From: Auanema rhodensis
Lineage: Eukaryota; Nematoda; Chromadorea; Rhabditida; Rhabditidae
Length of the DNA stretch: 64,000 nt
NCBI GenBank assembly: GCA_964057225.1
Contig: CAXKVF010000076.1
Location: 124,001 to 188,000, forward strand
Direction of reading: 5' to 3'
Position numbers and translations under genes: made by a program. The notes beneath the pieces were generated by a model. That model worked only from the letters and a program-made list of their open reading frames with translations, was not told the DNA's origin and ran no database searches. This document shows, in pieces, positions 54,394 to 61,195 of the stretch. Numbering within the stretch: the first letter of the stretch is position 1; each line of letters opens with the position of its first letter.

Positions 54394-54858
54394 ATGGAAC
54401 TTTTATGTAACAAGTATTGTGTTACGTGCAAGGAAATATTTTCATCAGCCAAGCATTTTAGTGATCACGTATTAAAAAGACATGACGGGATTCAACCCGT
54501 ATGTAACAGTTATATCAGCAATGCTGACTTTATTCAAAAATATGGACATTTGGATGGTGTTCGTAGACGTTTGTGCCCTTATTGTAGTGAAACTTTTGGA
54601 ACAAGATTCAATTGTCAGCGTCATATTCGGCGTCTTCATAATAGTAATGGAACGAATGGTAAAGATGGTGATGGAAATGATACCAGCGAACCCTCTGAAA
54701 AAACTGAGGAGTTTGTACAGTCAACCGAACCAAAACGATGCCGCTGCAATAGTAACCGAGAATATTCACAACACGAGCCGCGCATCGAACAAAACGGCGC
54801 TGAACTACCTTTTAAACCTTCGAAAATCGTAATGTGGTCTTGTATAACTGTTGAATAA
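54394..54858 (+). CDS. Two-finger C2H2 zinc-finger protein, 154 aa
   Basis: Two C2H2 fingers are visible: CVTCKEIFSSAKHFSDHVLKRH-type near residues 9-30 (C-X2-C...H-X4-H) and CPYCSETFGTRFN...HIRRLH near 60-81. They are followed by a Ser/Glu-rich, low-complexity tail. Nucleic-acid binding is likely, for example as a regulator of element genes, but this is not a core Polinton protein and its role is unknown. The first ATG after a TATATAAAAG box is used; the frame extends upstream only through a GTG. The stop codon TAA lies inside an AATAAA poly(A) signal (54854-54859), so the 3' UTR is almost absent. The gene converges on the penton gene, 5 bp away. Confidence 0.8.
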   Translation: MELLCNKYCVTCKEIFSSAKHFSDHVLKRHDGIQPVCNSYISNADFIQKYGHLDGVRRRLCPYCSETFGTRFNCQRHIRRLHNSNGTNGKDGDGNDTSEPSEKTEEFVQSTEPKRCRCNSNREYSQHEPRIEQNGAELPFKPSKIVMWSCITVE

Positions 54859-54868
54859 AACATTTATT
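54854..54868. terminator. Back-to-back poly(A) signals containing both stop codons
   Basis: The plus-strand AATAAA (54854-54859) contains the TAA stop of the C2H2 gene. The minus-strand AATAAA (54868-54863) contains the TAA stop of the penton gene. The two genes end 5 bp apart. Confidence 0.75.
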
Positions 54869-55721
54869 TCACATTTTTAACATGTAATGTAACAACTGTA
54901 GAACCATAATTAAATTGCATAGGGCGGCCAAATTCATCTAAAATTTCAATACGTATAGTATCGAGTGTTTGCTTAGTGATTGGTACATAACGAATAGGAT
55001 TAAATGTTTTGGCAATCATTTTACCAAATTCGGTGGGAGGTGGTACAGGTAAACATGCAAGTAAATTAGCTTTCACATTACCGAGAATGGAATATTCTAC
55101 AATATCACAATATATATACATTGTATTAATGTTATTTGAAAAATCAATGGGGCGCCTGGCTATTAACGTGTCGTTGATAATTTTATTCTCAAAGCCAAGA
55201 AAATATGCGAGAGCATCACCGAGTGTTGCATTCAATAATAGCCGCTTACTTGTTACAAACTCTATGCGTTGTAGTGTTTTGTTAAATCGAAACGTGGCGT
55301 CTGCCAGCATTTCCTTGACAAGTTTAGCCTCAGCTTGTCGATTATTATACCACTTTTTCACATCTTCATCTTTATCTATCAAACCCTTTATACGTGCTTC
55401 TTCCTCAGCTCCAAGAGGTTTAGTGCTGCTAGCAATAAATTGTTCTTTTCCAGCATTGATTCCGCGTATTATTTCATCACCATTTGCATAGTTACCTTTG
55501 GGCAAGTGCAGAATAAACTTTCTGTTGGAAAAACGTAGTGTATAAGAAAGATTTTCTTGTACATTTAATATCGAACACGGAAAAATTATGTCTGTCAGCC
55601 CAATGCAATATCTGTTATTGCGTAGCCTTAATGTTTCAGGTAACCTGGTAAGAAACACTGATGAGGTATTACTTTTTTCAGAGTCAACTGATGACGGCAA
55701 AGTAATGTAAAAGTCATCCAT
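54864..55721 (-). CDS. Polinton minor capsid protein (penton, single jelly-roll), 285 aa
   Basis: This is the vertex (penton) protein candidate of the particle. The N-terminus MDDFYITLPSSVDSEKSNTS leads into FLTRLPETLRL and YCIGLTDIIFP. This F-Y-(I/V)-T-L-P-S start, followed by a 'preserve-the-strand' block ending in GL-(T/V)-(D/E)-I, is typical of Polinton and adintovirus penton proteins. A Lys/Glu/Ala-rich insertion (about residues 88-137) looks helical. The C-terminal part has YIYCDIVEYSILGNVKANLL, then RYVPITKQTLDTIRIEILDE, again matching the family's conserved end. ATG 55721 is the first in frame. It is divergent from the packaging ATPase across 79 bp. Confidence 0.88.
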   Translation of the reverse strand: MDDFYITLPSSVDSEKSNTSSVFLTRLPETLRLRNNRYCIGLTDIIFPCSILNVQENLSYTLRFSNRKFILHLPKGNYANGDEIIRGINAGKEQFIASSTKPLGAEEEARIKGLIDKDEDVKKWYNNRQAEAKLVKEMLADATFRFNKTLQRIEFVTSKRLLLNATLGDALAYFLGFENKIINDTLIARRPIDFSNNINTMYIYCDIVEYSILGNVKANLLACLPVPPPTEFGKMIAKTFNPIRYVPITKQTLDTIRIEILDEFGRPMQFNYGSTVVTLHVKNVK

Positions 55722-55752
55722 CAGAGACCACCACCTGATGCGTGCACACTAG

Positions 55753-55759
55753 TATAAAT
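55753..55759 (+). promoter_or_regulatory. TATA box upstream of the packaging ATPase
   Basis: TATAAAT lies 48 bp before the ATPase ATG (55801), in the short divergent gap with the penton gene. The spacing leaves about 15-20 bases of 5' leader. Confidence 0.55.
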
Positions 55760-55800
55760 GAAATCATTTGCATTATAGGTACATTTACGAGTGGTTGATT

Positions 55801-56448
55801 ATGGTTTTCAGCTTCAAACTACCCAGTCAGACAACTGTAATAGGGGCAACGCAATGTGGTAAAACTACCCTTATAAAACGTATATGTGAAAATACTGAAA
55901 AGTTTTTCAACGTCCCCATTGATAGAATATTCTGGTTCAGTCAATGTGGTACATCGTCAGGTGTTCCATTAAATGATGAGCGTTTAATAGTTATTCAAGG
56001 ACCACCTGATCCGGATATAATAAAAGAGCAAAAGGGAGTAAACACCATACTAGTGCTGGATGATTTGATGAATTTTTTCTCATCGAATAAAGCGGCTAAA
56101 GAATTACTCAACAACATTTTTACAGTGTGGGCACATCACTGGAATTTGGCAGTGTTTAATCTTGTGCAAGCTGCATTTCAGCTAGACAGGACCAGTCGAA
56201 TTAATAGTACATATATAATACTGATGAAAAGTCATTCGGATATATTACAAATACGTAATTGTCTGCAACAATTATTTGGCCCCCGCTTTAAAAATGCTCT
56301 AGAAGCATATGATGATGCAATGTCTACACCCTATAGTCATTTACTGATTGACAACCATCCTTTAACAAATGAGAAACAGCGTATACTATCAGATATAACA
56401 GCGGAGCACCCTATTGTTTATGTAGCCAGAAATATATTCAGTGTTTAA
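55801..56448 (+). CDS. Genome-packaging ATPase (A32/FtsK-HerA superfamily), 215 aa
   Basis: This enzyme is expected to use ATP to drive element DNA into capsids. Walker A is GATQCGKT (residues 15-22). Walker B is ILVLDD (83-88) with tandem acids. Downstream, FNLVQAAFQLDRTSRIN (about 118-134) carries a polar sensor-like Gln, and the C-terminal NPTY-less, Arg/Lys-rich region completes a short single-domain ATPase of normal Polinton size. ATG 55801 is preferred: the frame continues upstream only from a TTG, and a TATA box precedes 55801. It ends 12 bp before the next gene. Confidence 0.9.
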   Translation: MVFSFKLPSQTTVIGATQCGKTTLIKRICENTEKFFNVPIDRIFWFSQCGTSSGVPLNDERLIVIQGPPDPDIIKEQKGVNTILVLDDLMNFFSSNKAAKELLNNIFTVWAHHWNLAVFNLVQAAFQLDRTSRINSTYIILMKSHSDILQIRNCLQQLFGPRFKNALEAYDDAMSTPYSHLLIDNHPLTNEKQRILSDITAEHPIVYVARNIFSV

Positions 56449-56460
56449 TGTGCATGTTCA

Positions 56461-56769
56461 ATGAGTGGTCGTATTTTGTCAAATTACAACTTTTTATCTT
56501 CTTGTGCCAAAACCCCTTGTTCTGTTTCCTCATTTTCTTTTTCACAAATTGAAATTATTGTTGAAATTGTATTTAATATTGTGAAAAATAATAATTTTCT
56601 CTTAACTAACAAGGAATATAAAACCCTTTTGCCCATATCCTCATTATTACGTCAAATAGCTTTGATACGCACACCCGAAAAGGCTAAAACTTTATTGGCA
56701 ACGATTTCACACAAACAATTGAAAACAATAGTTTCATGCGGAATTGCTTATTTTGGTTTTAAAAGATGA
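56461..56769 (+). CDS. Conserved small helical Polinton protein, 102 aa
   Basis: The function is unknown. The pattern is that of a small protein recurring in Polintons and related adintoviruses: a helical stretch with NIVKNNNFLLTNKEYKTL, then LLRQIALIRTPEKAKTLLAT and a hydrophobic C-terminus (LKTIVSCGIAYFGFKR). The 'Ni-(x)-ll-T-x-x-E-x-x-x-L ... LR-x-(I/L)-A' arrangement is what I recognise. Proteins of this type may be virion or membrane-associated, but that is inference. It has no obvious TATA of its own and starts 12 bp after the ATPase stop. Its TGA overlaps the next start as ATGA, so dicistronic expression or stop-start coupling is possible. Confidence 0.7.
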   Translation: MSGRILSNYNFLSSCAKTPCSVSSFSFSQIEIIVEIVFNIVKNNNFLLTNKEYKTLLPISSLLRQIALIRTPEKAKTLLATISHKQLKTIVSCGIAYFGFKR

Positions 56770-57503
56770 AACTCAATCATAAATATCGTCTAATCCCTGT
56801 TGATGATGAAACGCTGAATATAGACAAGTTTGATGCTGAATTGAAGCTCTTACGAGAGAATAAATCTATACCCGATTATAAAAAGGCTGAACTATACGAA
56901 GACTTGATTACCCGTCTCAAAAACTATAGAGAAAGCATAGATGCGCCTATATCAGTACAAGTGGAAAATGCTGATCCACCATTATTGCCAGAATACAAGC
57001 TGCCACGAAAGTATAACGATCTGTGGGAAAGATTTCCAGAGGTGCGTACAAACAAAAATAACCAACTTGTGATTAATAATGAGCCCGTACCAAACACAAA
57101 TATTACAAAAATTTTGGATTTTGTACTGGATAAAACAAAGACGGAACCCAATGGATTCTCAGTATTAGCCAAATTCTTAGCCAGTAATGGGGTCTCTAGC
57201 CCTAACAAGAAGGCAAAAAATGTAGAGCCTGCCGTCAGTAACAAGGATTCAGTTGATCCCGTGCCTACATCCACATCGGCTGTCACAGACTTGGATGCTA
57301 CTATTAATATATTACCTAGAACACCACGTCATCGTAAGGCTGTTATTCGATATTCACCCTCTCCGCGTCGTACATTCAAATCCAAAGCTATAAATAAAAA
57401 GGCAAAACCCGCTGACACTGGTGAATCATATTACACACCTCAGGCGGGAGAAACACAGAATGGCAAAGGCCGTAAACGATTCTACATTAGATTATGGAAG
57501 TAA
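56766..57503 (+). CDS. Conserved Polinton protein with basic C-terminus, 245 aa
   Basis: There is a helical, charged N-terminal region (MKLNHKYRLIPVDDETLNI, then coiled-coil-like Leu/Lys/Glu to residue 60). A conserved central module follows: VINNEPVPNTNITKILDFVL, then GFSVLAKFLASNGV (about residues 104-145). The C-terminal third is rich in Lys, Arg, Ser and Pro, with PRTPRHRK, SPSPRR and GKGRKRFYIRLWK. The central module matches a protein widely shared by Polintons and related elements. The basic tail suggests DNA binding or a core/scaffold role; the function is not proven. The start overlaps the previous stop (ATGA), and the end overlaps the integrase start by 44 bp in another frame. Confidence 0.7.
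   Translation: MKLNHKYRLIPVDDETLNIDKFDAELKLLRENKSIPDYKKAELYEDLITRLKNYRESIDAPISVQVENADPPLLPEYKLPRKYNDLWERFPEVRTNKNNQLVINNEPVPNTNITKILDFVLDKTKTEPNGFSVLAKFLASNGVSSPNKKAKNVEPAVSNKDSVDPVPTSTSAVTDLDATINILPRTPRHRKAVIRYSPSPRRTFKSKAINKKAKPADTGESYYTPQAGETQNGKGRKRFYIRLWK
57389..57396 (+). promoter_or_regulatory. Candidate TATA box for integrase
   Basis: TATAAATA lies about 64 bp before the integrase ATG, inside the coding region of the upstream gene. This is a reasonable distance for an independent integrase transcript. Confidence 0.45.
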
Positions 57504-58527
57504 TGTTTTGGAGAACATTTATTATAATATTAAGCATCCAGCTTCTTATACGTCTGCCAAAAATCTATTATTGGAAGCGCGAAAGCATGGCATCGCAAAA
57601 GCACAAGTTGAAAGTTTTTTGCAAGACTCTGAAACTTTTACACGTCATAAACCAACCAGACTGCATATGCAGACTAAAAAGACTAGAGGCTGTGGTCGAT
57701 TCCTAACAATGCAAGCAGATTTGGTTGATATGCAAAAATATAAAAAATCAAATGACGGCTATGCTTACATGTTGACCATGATTGATGTTTATACACGCAT
57801 GTTATATGTTAGGCCTTTGAAAACTAAAGGTGGTTTAGAGGTTGCTACTGCATTTGAAAATGTATTCAAGGATTTTATACCAATCCAACTAATAACGGAT
57901 AACGGTGCAGAGTTTTATAATAGTCATTGTGAAAAACTATTCAAAAAATTTGCCATACTGCATGGATCAACAAGTTCACCACAAAAGGCGGCAATGGTGG
58001 AGCGAGCAAATAGAACTTTAAAAACGCGCATGATGAAATATCTCTATTACAAGAATAATCATCGATGGATAGATATACTAGATGACTTGGTCGAAGGAAT
58101 AAACAAATCTTATAATCGGTCGATTAAAATGCGCCCCGTAGATGTTACAGCAAATATATTCGTTGAAGAATATGCACCAGCTGTTCGCAACCGATTCAAA
58201 ATTGGTGATAATGTTCGCATAAGCAAGAACAGGCGTACTTTTGAAAAAAGTTACGAGTCTGGATATACAATGGAACTATTCACAATTGATGAGATTGTAG
58301 CCGGGAACCCAACCGTGTATAAACTTGTAGATTATAATGGTGAACGTATAAAGGGAATATTCTATGAGCCTGAACTTGTGTTGGCTACTAATAAAAGCAA
58401 CCAGTACTATATTGAGAAAGTTTTGAAAGAGCGTACACGAAATGGTAAACGCCAAGTATTTGTAAAATGGAGTGGCTATCCCGACAACTTTAATGAATGG
58501 ATAGATGCAGAAAATTTAAATGTATAA
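57460..58527 (+). CDS. Retroviral-type DDE integrase with C-terminal chromodomain (Polinton INT), 355 aa
   Basis: This is the integrase that inserts the element and makes the 6-bp duplication. It has an N-terminal helical region and a catalytic core with D87 (FLTMQADLVDM), D147 (LITDNGAEF) and E181 (QKAAMVERANRTLK), i.e. a D-X33-E spacing. The DNA-binding/SH3-like segment is around NRFKIGDNVRISKNRRTF (244-261). A chromodomain at 316-353 (YYIEKVLKE...RQVFVKWSGYPDNFNEW) keeps the three aromatic-cage positions (Y316, W337, Y340) that recognise methylated histone H3 tails. The catalytic triad is complete. The ATG at 57460 is the first in this frame; upstream the frame opens only with GTG. It converges on the accessory gene at the right. 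Confidence 0.95.
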   Translation: MAKAVNDSTLDYGSNVLENIYYNIKHPASYTSAKNLLLEARKHGIAKAQVESFLQDSETFTRHKPTRLHMQTKKTRGCGRFLTMQADLVDMQKYKKSNDGYAYMLTMIDVYTRMLYVRPLKTKGGLEVATAFENVFKDFIPIQLITDNGAEFYNSHCEKLFKKFAILHGSTSSPQKAAMVERANRTLKTRMMKYLYYKNNHRWIDILDDLVEGINKSYNRSIKMRPVDVTANIFVEEYAPAVRNRFKIGDNVRISKNRRTFEKSYESGYTMELFTIDEIVAGNPTVYKLVDYNGERIKGIFYEPELVLATNKSNQYYIEKVLKERTRNGKRQVFVKWSGYPDNFNEWIDAENLNV

Positions 58528-58560
58528 TTTTTCACTGTTGTTGTAAACAATTGTATTAAT

Positions 58561-58576
58561 AATAAATGATTTATTT
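58561..58576. terminator. Convergent poly(A) signals (integrase + / accessory gene -)
   Basis: AATAAA is on the plus strand at 58561-58566, 34 bp after the integrase stop. AATAAA on the minus strand is at 58576-58571, 11 bp after the last possible stop of the accessory gene. Confidence 0.7.
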
Positions 58577-58586
58577 GATCAATCGT

Positions 58587-58734
58587 TCATATTGTAACAA
58601 TAAAAAACCAGCAAAACATAAAAGCCAAGACAATGATATAACCTATAATTATAAACTGATTAATATTTAAATTTTCAATGCTTACCAGTTGGTTTGAGAG
58701 TCGGCTGTTGATGGATAATTTCAAACTTCAAGAG
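58587..58734 (-). CDS. Putative alternative 3' exons encoding a membrane tail
   Basis: Exon 58734-58686 has a long pyrimidine tract plus CCAG before it and GTAAGC after it. It splices across 43 bp to 58642-58587. Only one of its frames is open, entering in phase 0 and encoding LLKFEIIHQQPTLKPTG. It then continues as a hydrophobic segment YIIVLAFMFCWFFIVTI and a stop, followed by AATAAA. The accessory gene's exon 2 ends at 59054 in phase 0, so skipping exon 3 would give a membrane-anchored form of about 143 aa. The upstream donor is not certain. No transcript evidence is available. Confidence 0.45.
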
Positions 58735-58825
58735 CTGGAAAAAAAAAATGTTACGGCTAAGAAAATTTAAATATAACATAACAAAATCAACCAACTATCC
58801 ATTAAACAGTTTGTGCTTGTTGTAG

Positions 58826-59419
58826 TCAAAACGATGGATCAAAACGGATAAGCATATTCAAGTTGAGCGCCTGTTGACTTAATTTAAAGTAGAACACATT
58901 CTGCTTATAACCAAAAGACTTGACAGTTGACTCATCAGTATAAATGGCAATGTAACCCATATTATTCAACAATTGTTTTGATGACATGCTAGAATAGGAA
59001 CGCATCTGTAAAAGAAAAAATAATAATTAGAATTAATAATTTTATAATCTCACATTGATTGTTGAATTTTCAGGTTTATAATGACGGAAAACTTTTAAAA
59101 GCCCTAAGGCATCATTCCTCGCTCTACACTTGACACAGAGGCTGAAACAGTGGTACTCGTCTACGACTTGCAATGTATCCCTACAAGTTTTGCAGAGACA
59201 TATTGGTCTCATAACTACAGGCTGTTGTGGAGAGCTATCCTTTGAGATTTGTACCTGCTTTTTTGGTGTGTCTAAACAAAAAATAATTAATAACAAAAAT
59301 AAAACCTTACCAAAGAATGTGGCAGCAAAGTTGGGTCCTGGTGTGGGTGGTCTTGGAACATCCGGTTCCGGTGTCGAAGGTACAATATTCTCTACATCAA
59401 CAAGAGCGGAACGCTTCAT
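58826..59419 (-). CDS. Spliced accessory gene with Cys/His cluster, 168 aa, unknown function
   Basis: I do not recognise this protein. Minus-strand exons: 59419-59311, 59271-59054 and 59005-58826. Introns of 39 and 48 bp have GTAAG...TTTAG and GTGAGA...TTACAG ends, and one frame is kept throughout. Domains: a Pro-rich, Thr-rich N-terminus (STPEPDVPRPPTPGP, about residues 15-29), then a zinc-ribbon/RING-like cluster CLCKTC...YHCFSLCVKC (about 61-85), a basic stretch, and a last exon with GYIAIYTDESTVKSFGYKQN. ATG 59419 is the first ATG after a minus-strand TATA box at 59712-59704. A further well-formed exon pair lies downstream (58734-58587) and may give a second isoform. It stands alone between the integrase and the right terminus, a typical position for lineage-specific cargo. 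Confidence 0.72.
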
Positions 59420-59523
59420 GTTTGTAGCCCAATTGGAGGCTTTTCCTAAACAACAACGAACTTTTACGTCTAGGGTCCAAGTAGAGTAGAGGATAGTCCT
59501 AGCAGCAGTCTGTTGACGTTGGA

Positions 59524-59674
59524 TCAGATCGTCGGCTTGTTGGCAGAGGTGGATCGGCGAGAAGACTTGGTGGCGGAGCTGGATCGGAGAGTAGACTTGT
59601 TGACAGAGCTGGATCGTAGAGTCGACTTGTTGACAGAGCTGGATCGTAGAGTCGACTTGTTGGCGGAGCTGAAA
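59524..59674. repeat. 30-bp minisatellite in the 5' leader of the accessory gene
   Basis: There are about five tandem units of gacttgttgacagagctgga followed by tcgtagagtc, with the later units nearly identical. The length is a multiple of 3 and at least one frame on each strand stays open across it, for example ELDRRVDLLT repeats on the plus strand and a Ser/Gln-rich repeat on the minus strand. It lies between the minus-strand TATA box and the first ATG, so it is most simply leader sequence. The GC content is higher than in the surroundings. Confidence 0.8.
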
Positions 59675-59703
59675 TACAAATTTCGGTCTAAAAAATTTTG
59701 CCA

Positions 59704-59712
59704 CCTTTTATA
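59704..59712 (-). promoter_or_regulatory. TATA box of the accessory gene
   Basis: TATAAAAGG on the minus strand predicts a start site near 59680. No ATG occurs between there and 59419, which supports the chosen start codon. Confidence 0.6.
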
Positions 59713-60126
59713 CAAACTTTGTTGTAAAGCTCTACCCACTCCGCCTCTTTCACAAAACAGTTGACTGCTGTATGCGGCTTTTCTATTTGTTATATATTAC
59801 AACAAATATATGCATTTATACATTAATTAGCAGTTTGTTGCGCAAACAGCTGCCAAATGCGCTAAAATACACCGATTGCGCCAACAGTTGCCGGATTAAC
59901 AACCTGTAAACTATCCGCTTATTAATTACTTGTTACATCATTCGATTTCGTAAATACAAATATTTAACAATAATTCAACTCATTTGTGACAAGTCCCTAT
60001 ACAATAACAACTGTCATCCAAAATTGTGGAAGATTACAATAGGATCGTTTAATATTGTATTCATATTCTTATTATAACAGCTGTGGTACACTCTTACTTT
60101 TATAGTTTAGGAAACACTAATTCAAA
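59713..60126. other. Right intergenic region, no gene seen
   Basis: The region is AT-rich with several CAGCTG or near-CAGCTG boxes (gcaaacagctgcc near 59843, caacagttgccgg near 59882, aacagctgtgg near 60078). It also has a short dyad GTTTG-TTGCG-CAAAC at 59833-59847. It probably holds promoter elements of the flanking accessory gene and of the short frame at 60127. Nothing else is supported. Confidence 0.5.
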
Positions 60127-60219
60127 ATGTTGGATCCTACTGAGGAAACGCAGGATTGTTGCGAAAAACAGACTTGTACACATCCGATTACAAGTACAAC
60201 ATTTCCAGACACTTTGTAA
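60127..60219 (+). CDS. Possible 30-aa microORF near the right terminus
   Basis: The frame encodes MLDPTEETQDCCEKQTCTHP and ten further residues, followed 60 bp later by AATAAA (60280-60285). It is acidic and cysteine-bearing, with no recognisable domain. Upstream TTATAAC and acagctg boxes could act as a promoter. It may be a decayed remnant or chance. Confidence 0.2.
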   Translation: MLDPTEETQDCCEKQTCTHPITSTTFPDTL

Positions 60220-60285
60220 AAAAGAAACTCTTACAAAATGTTAACACATGTTCTAATTTTAAATGAAAATTTATTGTTCAATAAA

Positions 60286-60424
60286 TATATTACGAAACAT
60301 TTATTCTATTCTTGAACATAGTTATGAAATACATTAGCTATCAGAACATTTATAAACTATTAGGGCTACAACAACAATTACTTTAAAGTAACATTTTTGA
60401 TGTTAAAAAGTTTGAAAATATTCG
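60286..60424. other. Region between the poly(A) signal and the right TIR, no gene seen
   Basis: This is AT-rich unique sequence. No open frame, repeat or signal stands out before the right terminal repeat begins. Confidence 0.5.
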
Positions 60425-61013
60425 TATATACTCATGACCCCTTGGCATAGTAAGTATTCTTTAGCGTTATGGGTACATGTGGTGTACAGCTATTTATCAT
60501 ATTTTTATGAACACGACTTTTGCCATGTGGTACATGTGTAGTGCACCTGTTTTAACGATCTTATCGAATTAACCTTCGATATGTGTTTCATTAAATTTAG
60601 TTTAAATATTTATTACTTCTTATCGAATTAACCTTCGATATGAGTTCCATTGATTAACCCATAAGAGGTACGGTGAACATATTGATTACCTTTTAAATTT
60701 ATTTAAATAATTAAAAACAATATATATGAGAAATAATTTATTCAGTTTTAAAGATACAATTAAAAAATATATAAATATTAAAATACATTTAAAAAGAAAT
60801 ATTATTAAAAATATATTTAAAAAGAAACAATTAAATAATAATATTTCCAAATACAATTTAAAATATATATAAATATTAAAAATACATTTAAAAAGAAATA
60901 AGTTTAAAAATATTTACAAATACAATTAACAAATATATAAATAATAAAAATTCATTTAAAATAATACATTAAAAAATAATTTAAAAAAAAAAATCATGCA
61001 TTTTGATTCATGC

Positions 61014-61031
61014 GCAGGCTCGAGAGCCTGC
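61014..61031. repeat. 8-bp-arm inverted repeat in the right TIR
   Basis: This is the mirror counterpart of 44615-44632, at the same distance from the right terminus. It has the same 8-bp arms and 2-base centre. Confidence 0.85.
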
Positions 61032-61039
61032 CTCGGGAG

Positions 61040-61149
61040 GAAAAGTATATTTTTGACAGCTGACGCCGAAAATATGATTTTGACAGCTGACGCCCCCAAA
61101 AGTATGATTTTAGCAGCTGACGCCCTCAAAAGTATGTTTTTAGCAACTG
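61040..61149 (-). repeat. Subterminal ~30-bp tandem iterons, right end
   Basis: This is the mirror image of the left-end iterons, with cagctgacgcc cores in inverse orientation, at the same distance from the terminus as on the left. Confidence 0.8.
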
Positions 61150-61189
61150 TTTGGGGGCGTGGTTAGTAAATTCGGCATGGCTCTCTACT

Positions 61190-61195
61190 CACGTG
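61190..61195. repeat. Right target-site duplication CACGTG
   Basis: This hexamer directly follows the terminal CTCTACT of the element. It is followed by atgtgcacttgg, the satellite sequence expected after monomer position 104. A 6-bp duplication is the Polinton standard. Confidence 0.97.

Larger units (their letters stand above)
44457..61189. mobile_element. Maverick/Polinton element, apparently complete
   Basis: The element is 16733 bp long, within the usual 15-20 kb Polinton range. It has 5'-AG and CT-3' termini, long inverted terminal repeats and a 6-bp target duplication (CACGTG at 44451-44456 and 61190-61195), all hallmarks of the family. It carries all the core Polinton genes: protein-primed DNA polymerase B, retroviral-type integrase with chromodomain, adenain-like protease, packaging ATPase, major and minor capsid proteins, and the small conserved virion-associated proteins. 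All are open apart from ordinary introns. Satellite phase is preserved across the insertion (monomer position 104 to 105), so nothing was lost at the target. The intact reading frames and nearly identical outer termini suggest recent arrival. Whether it is active, or can form particles, cannot be read from sequence. Confidence 0.97.
60425..61189 (-). repeat. Right terminal inverted repeat (about 765 bp)
   Basis: This is the inverted partner of 44457-45521. It lacks the roughly 300-bp internal expansion of the left repeat and keeps two of the ATCGAA-N6-TTCGAT dyads (60563-60580 and 60622-60639). The inner limit is set where agreement with the left copy fades, next to the gtatatac at 60424-60431. 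Confidence 0.92.

Noticed and set aside
55009-55491. 160-aa plus-strand frame inside the penton gene
   Set aside because: It is antisense to a protein with clear family motifs, and its Ser-rich composition is typical of an antisense shadow.
59420-59704. N-terminal extension of the accessory gene through the minisatellite
   Set aside because: The upstream ATG overlaps the TATA box and would lie before the predicted start site; no other ATG occurs before 59419.
59513-59764. Plus-strand 83-aa coil-like repeat protein
   Set aside because: It exists only because of the 30-bp minisatellite. The minus-strand TATA box and spliced gene explain the region better, although a coding role is not excluded.
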